Source: Minisyncoccota bacterium (GTDB taxonomy: Bacteria; Patescibacteriota; Minisyncoccia; Minisyncoccales; Minisyncoccaceae). From it: DNA of 10,572 bases. Where the stretch lies: assembly GCA_028690275.1 (NCBI GenBank), contig JAQVBN010000014.1:1-10572 (forward strand). Reading direction: 5' to 3'. Of this stretch, positions 5,839-10,572 are shown in pieces. Position 1 is the first letter of the stretch; every line of letters starts with the position of its first letter. A program made the translations under genes and the position numbers. Below the pieces are notes generated by a model. That model searched no databases and had not been told where the DNA came from. It worked only from the letters and a program-made list of their open reading frames with translations.

Positions 5839-7038
5839 ATGAAAAAACCAGAAGTAATGAGTCCGATTAAAAATTGGGCTAGCTTAGAAGCTTGTAAAAA
5901 TTATGCTGATGCTGTGTATTTTGGCATCTCTGATTTAAGTTTAAGATCTCGCTCAAATGACCTTACCCTTAAAGATATTCCTAAATTTGTTTCGAAATGT
6001 CACGATTATGGAATTAAGGCATATATGACTATTAATTCTGTAATATATAATGACGACATAAAAACTGCTCAAAAATTAGTTAAAAAAGCCAAGGAGGGAA
6101 AAGTTGATGCTATTATTGTTTGGGATATGGCGGTTATTGAAATTGCTAAAAAAGAAAAAATTCCTTTCTTTATTTCTACTCAAGCAAATGTTTCAAACTA
6201 CAAAGCTGTAGAATTATATAAAAAACTTGGAGCCAAAAGAGTTGTTTTAGCTAGGGAAATGACCTTAAAGCAAATCAAAGAAGTTAAGAATAAAGTTAAT
6301 ATCGAAATAGAAACTTTTGTTCATGGTGCTATGTGTGTTGCTATTTCTGGAAGATGTTTACTTTCTTCTTATCTATTTAATAAGTCTTCTAATTGTGGTT
6401 CTTGTGCCCAACCCTGCAGAAAACTATGGACACTAAAAGATGATCAGGGGAACGAATTTCAAACCGAAGGGCAATACTTTTTAAACGCCAAAGATCTTTG
6501 TATGATTGAATTTATTCCTGAATTAATTAAAGCGGGCATTGATTCCTTTAAGATTGAAGGAAGGAGGAGGGATCCTAAATATATAGAAGTTACCGCTAGG
6601 TGTTACAGAGAAGCGGTTGATGCTTATTTCTCAAAAACCTTCACTAAAGAAAAAGTTGAAAACTGGAAAAAACAATTAATAGAAGTATATAACCGAGGTT
6701 TTTCTACTGGCTTTTATTTCGGAACTCCAGGACCAGAGGGAATAAGTTATAATCAAGCCGATAACATATCAAAATATGAAAAAGTTCTTATCGGACATGT
6801 TACTCATTATTATCCTAGAATAGGAGTGGCGGAAATTGAATTAAAACACAAAAGTCTTTTAGTGGGAGAGAATATTCAGATCGAAGGAGAAAAAACTTTC
6901 ATCGAACAAAAAATAGAATCGATGCAAGTTTTAAATAAAGACGTAAAGAAGGGGAAGAAAGGAGAAGAGATTACTATAAAAGTAAAAGATAAAGTATATA
7001 ACAATGATAATATTTTTATCTTAGAAGAAAGAATATGA
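5839..7038 (+). CDS. U32 family protein, probable tRNA hydroxylation protein TrhP-like
   Basis: U32 proteins were named as peptidases, but the characterised bacterial members are Fe-S enzymes that hydroxylate RNA or ubiquinone precursors. TrhP (E. coli YegQ) makes 5-hydroxyuridine at the tRNA wobble position, and RlhA acts on 23S rRNA. The sequence carries the U32 signature at 158-176 (E-x-F-x2-G-A-M-C-x4-G-x-C-x-L-S). The cysteines fit a cluster: C166, C173, C189 or C193 in NCGSCAQPC, and C221 in KDLCMIE. The N-terminal TIM-barrel part holds ADAVYFG (24-30) and IKAYMTINSVI; the end of the core has SFKIEGRRRDPKY (236-248). A C-terminal beta-barrel-like extension follows (~310-399). At 399 residues it is shorter than YegQ (about 450). 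There is no Shine-Dalgarno. Its TGA overlaps the rmuC ATG by 4 nt, so translation is coupled. The family is certain; TrhP rather than another U32 branch is likely but not proven. Confidence 0.85.
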   Translation: MKKPEVMSPIKNWASLEACKNYADAVYFGISDLSLRSRSNDLTLKDIPKFVSKCHDYGIKAYMTINSVIYNDDIKTAQKLVKKAKEGKVDAIIVWDMAVIEIAKKEKIPFFISTQANVSNYKAVELYKKLGAKRVVLAREMTLKQIKEVKNKVNIEIETFVHGAMCVAISGRCLLSSYLFNKSSNCGSCAQPCRKLWTLKDDQGNEFQTEGQYFLNAKDLCMIEFIPELIKAGIDSFKIEGRRRDPKYIEVTARCYREAVDAYFSKTFTKEKVENWKKQLIEVYNRGFSTGFYFGTPGPEGISYNQADNISKYEKVLIGHVTHYYPRIGVAEIELKHKSLLVGENIQIEGEKTFIEQKIESMQVLNKDVKKGKKGEEITIKVKDKVYNNDNIFILEERI

Positions 7039-8063
7039 CAACAGAACTTATCGTTTTAATTTTTATAGGTTTAATAATTATTATTTCTTTTTATATTTTT
7101 TTTAAAAAACTGAAAACAGAAAGAGAAATTTTGTTTAAACAGTTTGATTTAAAACAAGAAATAATAGATGGAAAAAAAGACTACATTAAAGAATTAACAG
7201 ACCAAATAAGAAGGGAACTTGAAAAAAGTCAAAAAGAAATTGCTATTCTTGAAAAAGATAGAATAGGAGAGTTTAGTTCTTTAAAAACAATATTAGAAGA
7301 ACATAAGATCCTTACCAAAGACTTAAAAGAATCTACAGACGGACTTAAAAATGTTTTAAGTAACAACCAAAAAAGAGGAAGATATGGTGAAGAGATTGCT
7401 GAAGAACTTTTAAAGTCGGTTGGTTTTGTGAAAGGAGAAAACTATATTGCTAATACAGCTCTTGAAACTAATTCTAACCGTCCAGATTTTACTATCTTTT
7501 TGCCAGACAAAACAAAAATTAATGTTGATGTAAAGTTTCCTTTAAGTGCTCTTCTCAAATACGAAGAAGCAAAAGACAAACAAGAAAAAGAACGTTATTT
7601 GAATGAGTTTAAGAAAGACGTTCGAGAAAAAATAAGACAAGCATCTTCTCGAGACTATATTAATCCCGAAGAAAAAACAGTTGATTTTGTTATTTTATTT
7701 ATTCCTAACGAAATGATTTTTAGCTTTATTTACGATAAGCTCTATGATGTTTGGCAAGAAGCTATGAATAAAAAAGTTGTTCTTGCAGGACCTTTTAGTT
7801 TCACAGCTATGATAAGAATGATTTTCCAATCTTACAAAAATTTTGTTTACCAAGAGAATCTATATGAAATAGTAAAATTAATAAAACTTTTCGAACAAGA
7901 ATATGAAAAATACAACAAGGAGTTTAATGTTCTTGGAGATAAAATATTAAGTGTTTCGAAAAAATACGATGAAGTATCAATCACACGAACAAAAAAATTA
8001 AATCAAGTGATAGAAAAGATAAAAGGAGAAAGTGCTTTAGAAGATGATAATAAACTAGAATGA
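7035..8063 (+). CDS. rmuC: DNA recombination protein RmuC
   Basis: RmuC is a membrane-tethered, predicted nuclease-fold protein first linked to limiting short-inverted-repeat recombination in E. coli. The N-terminus has a single hydrophobic helix (about 4-24), followed by a Lys/Glu-rich coiled coil (~25-110). The RmuC domain then shows GRYGE at 115-119, RPDF at 149-152 and DVKFPL at 165-170. That order of Glu, Asp and Asp-x-Lys fits a PD-(D/E)XK-like core. A conserved FIPNE follows, then a C-terminal helical part with AGPFSF and a coiled coil. The 342-residue length is at the short end of the family. It starts inside the U32 stop (ATGA) and ends by overlapping the rlmN start in the same way, so the three genes are one translationally coupled unit. 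There is no Shine-Dalgarno at the right distance. Confidence 0.92.
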   Translation: MTTELIVLIFIGLIIIISFYIFFKKLKTEREILFKQFDLKQEIIDGKKDYIKELTDQIRRELEKSQKEIAILEKDRIGEFSSLKTILEEHKILTKDLKESTDGLKNVLSNNQKRGRYGEEIAEELLKSVGFVKGENYIANTALETNSNRPDFTIFLPDKTKINVDVKFPLSALLKYEEAKDKQEKERYLNEFKKDVREKIRQASSRDYINPEEKTVDFVILFIPNEMIFSFIYDKLYDVWQEAMNKKVVLAGPFSFTAMIRMIFQSYKNFVYQENLYEIVKLIKLFEQEYEKYNKEFNVLGDKILSVSKKYDEVSITRTKKLNQVIEKIKGESALEDDNKLE

Positions 8064-9031
8064 ATTTAAAAAACTTAGAAAAAATAATTGAAAAAGAACC
8101 TGCTTTTAGAAAAAAACAAATCCAAAAATTAATTTACCAAGATCTAATTACTTCTTGGGACGAAGCAACAGTCCTTTCTTTAAAATTAAGAGAAGATTTA
8201 AAAAAAGAAACTTCTTTAGATATTAATGCCCAATTTTTTGAAAGCAAAGATGTTAAGAAAGCTTTAATCACTCTTTCGGACGGACTACAAATAGAAGCTG
8301 TTTTAATGAGACACGAAGATAGAAATACTGTTTGTGTTTCTTCTCAAGTTGGTTGTGCTCTAGGATGTAAGTTTTGTGCTACTGGAAAATTAGGACTTAA
8401 AAGAAATTTAACTGCCGAAGAAATCCTTGAACAAGTTTTGGTTTTTGAAAGAAGCGAACCAATAAACAACATTGTTTTTATGGGGATGGGGGAACCTTTT
8501 TTAAACTACGACAATGTTCTTCAAGCAATTAAAATTCTTAACAATGAAAACGCTTTCAATATTGGAGCAAGACATATCTCTATTTCTACCGTGGGAATAA
8601 TCGAAGGAATAGAAAAACTAAGCAATGAAAACTTGCAAGTTAATCTAGCTATCTCTATTCATGCCCCAAACAATATTTTAAGATCAAGAATAATGCCGAT
8701 ATCAAAAAAATATTCCTTAGAAAATATTTTAAAGGCAGTAGATAAATATATTGAAAAAACTAATCGAAAGGTTATGTTTGAATATACTTTGATTAATGAT
8801 GTTAATGATTCGATTAATGAAGCAAGAGAACTAGCAAAAATAATGAGACACCCTCTTTATCTAGTAAATCTAATAAAATACAACAACACTAAAGAATTTA
8901 AAGCTCCTTCTAATGAAAAAATTGAAAACTTTAAAAATTATTTAATAAAAGGAGGGATACACGTAACCGAAAGATTTAGGTTTGGCGGAGACATACACGC
9001 AGCCTGTGGACAACTTTGTCTTAAAAAGTAA
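8060..9031 (+). CDS. rlmN: Radical SAM methyltransferase RlmN (23S rRNA A2503 / tRNA A37)
   Basis: RlmN adds a methyl group to C2 of adenosine 2503 in 23S rRNA, and in some bacteria A37 of tRNA, using two SAM molecules and a methyl-cysteine intermediate. The 323 residues show a small N-terminal accessory domain with FRKKQIQKLIYQ (16-27), then the radical SAM cluster motif C99-x3-C103-x2-C106 and the SAM-binding MGMGEP at 141-146. Both catalytic cysteines are in place: C92 in VCVSSQVGC, spaced seven residues before C99 as in E. coli C118/C125, and C316 in HAACGQL, the methyl-carrying residue (E. coli C355). HISISTVG and AISIHAPN are further family blocks. The closely related Cfr differs in detail. 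It overlaps rmuC by 4 nt, and its last codons carry the candidate promoter of the next gene. Confidence 0.96.
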   Translation: MNLKNLEKIIEKEPAFRKKQIQKLIYQDLITSWDEATVLSLKLREDLKKETSLDINAQFFESKDVKKALITLSDGLQIEAVLMRHEDRNTVCVSSQVGCALGCKFCATGKLGLKRNLTAEEILEQVLVFERSEPINNIVFMGMGEPFLNYDNVLQAIKILNNENAFNIGARHISISTVGIIEGIEKLSNENLQVNLAISIHAPNNILRSRIMPISKKYSLENILKAVDKYIEKTNRKVMFEYTLINDVNDSINEARELAKIMRHPLYLVNLIKYNNTKEFKAPSNEKIENFKNYLIKGGIHVTERFRFGGDIHAACGQLCLKK

Positions 9032-9044
9032 TTTATGTTAAACT
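9016..9044 (+). promoter_or_regulatory. Candidate promoter for the FTR-pyrH genes, inside the rlmN 3' end
   Basis: TTGTCT (9016-9021), a 17-nt spacer and an extended -10 TGT-TAAACT (9036-9044) predict transcription start near 9051, 3 nt before the ATG at 9054. The arrangement, including TGTTAA and CT three bases later, matches the one before the U32 gene. No Shine-Dalgarno could fit in such a leader. Confidence 0.45.
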
Positions 9045-9053
9045 ATCACTAAT

Positions 9054-9320
9054 ATGAAAAAAGAAATTGAAAAAACTATAAAAGAGTATGAGAAATATGC
9101 TCAAGAAAAAGGCTTTAAGTTAAATCCTGATAAAAAGGTTGTTGAAAATATCGTTGAAGTACTTTTGAAGAAAGAAGAAAACTTAGGAAAAAGATATTGT
9201 CCTTGTAGAAGATTAAGTGAAGATAAACAAAAAAACAAAGAAATAATTTGTCCTTGTAAATTTCATTTAGAGGAAATTGAAAAAAATGGACATTGTCACT
9301 GTTTCTTGTTTGTGAAATAA
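9054..9320 (+). CDS. Ferredoxin:thioredoxin reductase catalytic (beta) subunit
   Basis: This enzyme passes electrons from ferredoxin through a [4Fe-4S] cluster to a disulfide that reduces thioredoxin. The 88-residue protein has the three Cys-x-Cys motifs of the family: CPCR (C49, C51), CPC (C66, C68) and CHC (C81, C83), with the typical HCHCFLF ending. By analogy with the plant enzyme, C49, C66, C68 and C81 would hold the cluster and C51 with C83 would form the redox disulfide. The spacings (14 and 12 residues) differ from the 16 and 8 of plant forms as I recall them. The N-terminal ~45 residues are a charged helical segment. No variable (alpha) subunit is encoded nearby, as is usual outside oxygenic phototrophs. 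pyrH starts 4 nt downstream, so both are probably co-transcribed. Confidence 0.9.
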   Translation: MKKEIEKTIKEYEKYAQEKGFKLNPDKKVVENIVEVLLKKEENLGKRYCPCRRLSEDKQKNKEIICPCKFHLEEIEKNGHCHCFLFVK

Positions 9321-9324
9321 AAAT

Positions 9325-10023
9325 ATGAAAAAGAAAAAAATATTACTAAAACTAACCGGGGAATTGTTTGGAAAAGGAGATAAACCAATTTCTCTTTTAG
9401 AAGCCAAAAAAATAGCAGAAAAAATTATTAAACTAAAAAAGAAAGGTATTGATTTAGCTATTGTCATTGGAGGAGGTAATATTTTTAGAGGAAGAGAAGT
9501 TGGAGCAGAAAAATTCGACCGAGCAGTTGCTGATAATATGGGAATGCTAGCAACCATCATTAATGGCTTAGCACTTCAAGAGTCTCTTGAGGGAATGGGG
9601 GCAGAAACAAGAATGTTAACTGCTATTGATATGCCAAGAATTGCGGAACCTTTTTATAGAAGAAAAGCTTTGAGTCATTTAAAAAAAGATCGCATTGTTA
9701 TTTTTTCGGGAGGAACGGGAAATCCTTTCTTTACTACCGACACAACTGCTGTTTTAAGAGCCTGTGAAATAAATGCTGACTATATTTTAAAAGCAACTGA
9801 TGTTGATGGAATATATGACAAAGATCCAGAGAAACATAAAGACGCTAAAAGGTTTAAAACCATCTCTTTTCAAGAAGCGATAGAAAAAAACTTAAAGGTT
9901 ATGGACTCAACCGCCTTTACTTTATGCAGAGACAATAAAATACCTTTAATCGTTTTTAATCTTAAGCATTTGGATAAAATAGACGATGTTTTAAATAATA
10001 AAATCGGAACTTTAGTAAAATAA
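9325..10023 (+). CDS. pyrH: UMP kinase PyrH
   Basis: PyrH phosphorylates UMP to UDP with ATP, the entry to UTP and CTP. In bacteria it is a hexamer of the amino-acid kinase fold. The 232 residues match the usual length and show every family block: KLTGE at 9-13 (more often KLSGE), GGGN at 49-52 with IFRG, the region around AVADNMGMLAT, GGTGNPFFTTD at 129-139, KATDVDGIY at 156-164 and MDSTA at 193-197. It follows the FTR gene after 4 nt without a Shine-Dalgarno. In most bacteria pyrH sits between tsf and frr; neither is next to it here, since a nuclease-like gene starts only 4 nt downstream. Confidence 0.97.
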   Translation: MKKKKILLKLTGELFGKGDKPISLLEAKKIAEKIIKLKKKGIDLAIVIGGGNIFRGREVGAEKFDRAVADNMGMLATIINGLALQESLEGMGAETRMLTAIDMPRIAEPFYRRKALSHLKKDRIVIFSGGTGNPFFTTDTTAVLRACEINADYILKATDVDGIYDKDPEKHKDAKRFKTISFQEAIEKNLKVMDSTAFTLCRDNKIPLIVFNLKHLDKIDDVLNNKIGTLVK

Positions 10024-10027
10024 ATCT

Positions 10028-10572
10028 ATGAGTGATTATTACAACCCAAGAAAAACAACAGGACTCTTTGATCCAAAATCAAAAGAACCTTTTAAATTAA
10101 GTAGGTCTAAAATTGATTTATTTGTTGAGTGTCCTCAATGTTTCTTTTTAGATAGAAGATTAGGAACTGGAAGACCTCCTGGATTTCCTTTTAATTTAAA
10201 TAGTGCTGTCGATACTTTACTAAAAAAAGAATTTGATCTTTTAAGAAAAGATGGCAATCCTCATCCATTATTTGAAGAGTTTGGGATAGACGCCATCCCT
10301 TTTGCTCATAAAAAATTAGATGATTTTAGAAATACCTTTGTCGGAGTACAATATCTTCACGAGCCTTCTAACTTCTTAGTTTTTGGTGGAGTTGATGATT
10401 TATGGATTAATTCCAAGGGAGAAGTAATTGTCGTAGATTATAAAGCTACCGCAAAAGACGGAGAAGTTAATTTGGATGCTGAATGGCAAAATGGATATAA
10501 AAGACAAATGGAAATATATCAATGGTTAGTAAGAAATAATGGTTTTGAAGTTTCCGATACTGGATATTTCTT
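10028..10572 (+). CDS. PD-(D/E)XK superfamily nuclease, RecB/Cas4-like (5' part, cut by the window edge)
   Basis: Only the first 181 codons are present. The N-terminal block LSRSKIDLFVECPQCFFLDR (24-43), with C35-x2-C38, resembles the opening helix of RecB-, AddB- and Cas4-type nucleases. The catalytic core is visible: GGVDD (120-124, first acidic residue), VVDYKA with D137 and K139, and Q160-M-E-I-Y164, the Gln-Tyr motif of this branch. The ATG lies 4 nt after the pyrH stop. A TAAAAT at 10016-10021 could act as a -10 with transcription start on the ATG, but I see no good -35, so read-through from pyrH is as likely. No other recombination or CRISPR gene is visible here, so a Cas4 role is not supported. 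The downstream part could hold further cysteines for an Fe-S cluster. Confidence 0.82.
   Translation, partial: MSDYYNPRKTTGLFDPKSKEPFKLSRSKIDLFVECPQCFFLDRRLGTGRPPGFPFNLNSAVDTLLKKEFDLLRKDGNPHPLFEEFGIDAIPFAHKKLDDFRNTFVGVQYLHEPSNFLVFGGVDDLWINSKGEVIVVDYKATAKDGEVNLDAEWQNGYKRQMEIYQWLVRNNGFEVSDTGYF

Noticed and set aside
10028..10572. Cas4 of a CRISPR system
   Set aside because: No other cas gene or repeat array is visible, and the RecB-like core motifs are shared by many repair nucleases.

Overview
The window looks like a chromosomal piece of a small-genome, low-GC bacterium of the Patescibacteria (Candidate Phyla Radiation). This placement is an inference from gene content and style: compact AT-rich genes with TTA/AAA/ATT-heavy codon use, multidomain Ig/PKD-type surface proteins, a LamG-type pseudopilin, a stand-alone ferredoxin:thioredoxin reductase catalytic subunit, and short tightly packed housekeeping genes. 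TGA is a stop codon here (it ends the U32 and rmuC genes), so the recoded Gracilibacteria/Absconditabacteria code is not in use. All recognisable genes lie on the + strand.

Layout. Positions 1-1290 hold a membrane-anchored Ig-like surface protein that differs from the rest in base composition, in codon use and in having a strong Shine-Dalgarno sequence; it ends at a hairpin. Positions 1351-3870 encode an 839-residue secreted, C-terminally anchored surface protein. It has two tandem copies of a ~140-residue domain that are identical over 422 bp of DNA, then PKD-like, glycine-rich, fibronectin-like and DUF11-like parts. It is closed by a GAAA-loop terminator. obg follows (3936-4895). Next is a type IV pseudopilin with a LamG-like domain (4909-5807) that appears broken: its natural start codon reads ATA and its frame shifts by one base at a run of six A.

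From 5839 there is a translationally coupled trio, a U32-family protein (TrhP-like), rmuC and rlmN, joined by two ATGA overlaps. A ferredoxin:thioredoxin reductase catalytic chain and pyrH follow 4 nt apart. The 5' part of a PD-(D/E)XK (RecB/Cas4-like) nuclease runs off the right edge.

How it fits together. The left third is cell-surface biology: two anchored Ig-like proteins and a pilin-type fibre subunit, plausibly tied to attachment. The right two thirds is core information processing: ribosome assembly (Obg), RNA modification (TrhP-like, RlmN), DNA repair and recombination (RmuC, PD-(D/E)XK), redox control (FTR) and pyrimidine nucleotide supply (PyrH). Most starts after 1300 lack a Shine-Dalgarno sequence. 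For obg, the pilin, U32 and FTR a sigma70-like promoter can be drawn with an exact 17-nt spacer and a predicted transcription start on or within 3 nt of the start codon. This suggests leaderless mRNAs. I see no mobile element, CRISPR array, tRNA or rRNA, and no clearly new defence or metabolic system. The most unusual items are the broken pilin, the perfect intragenic repeat, the composition/SD break around gene 1 and the leaderless promoter pattern.
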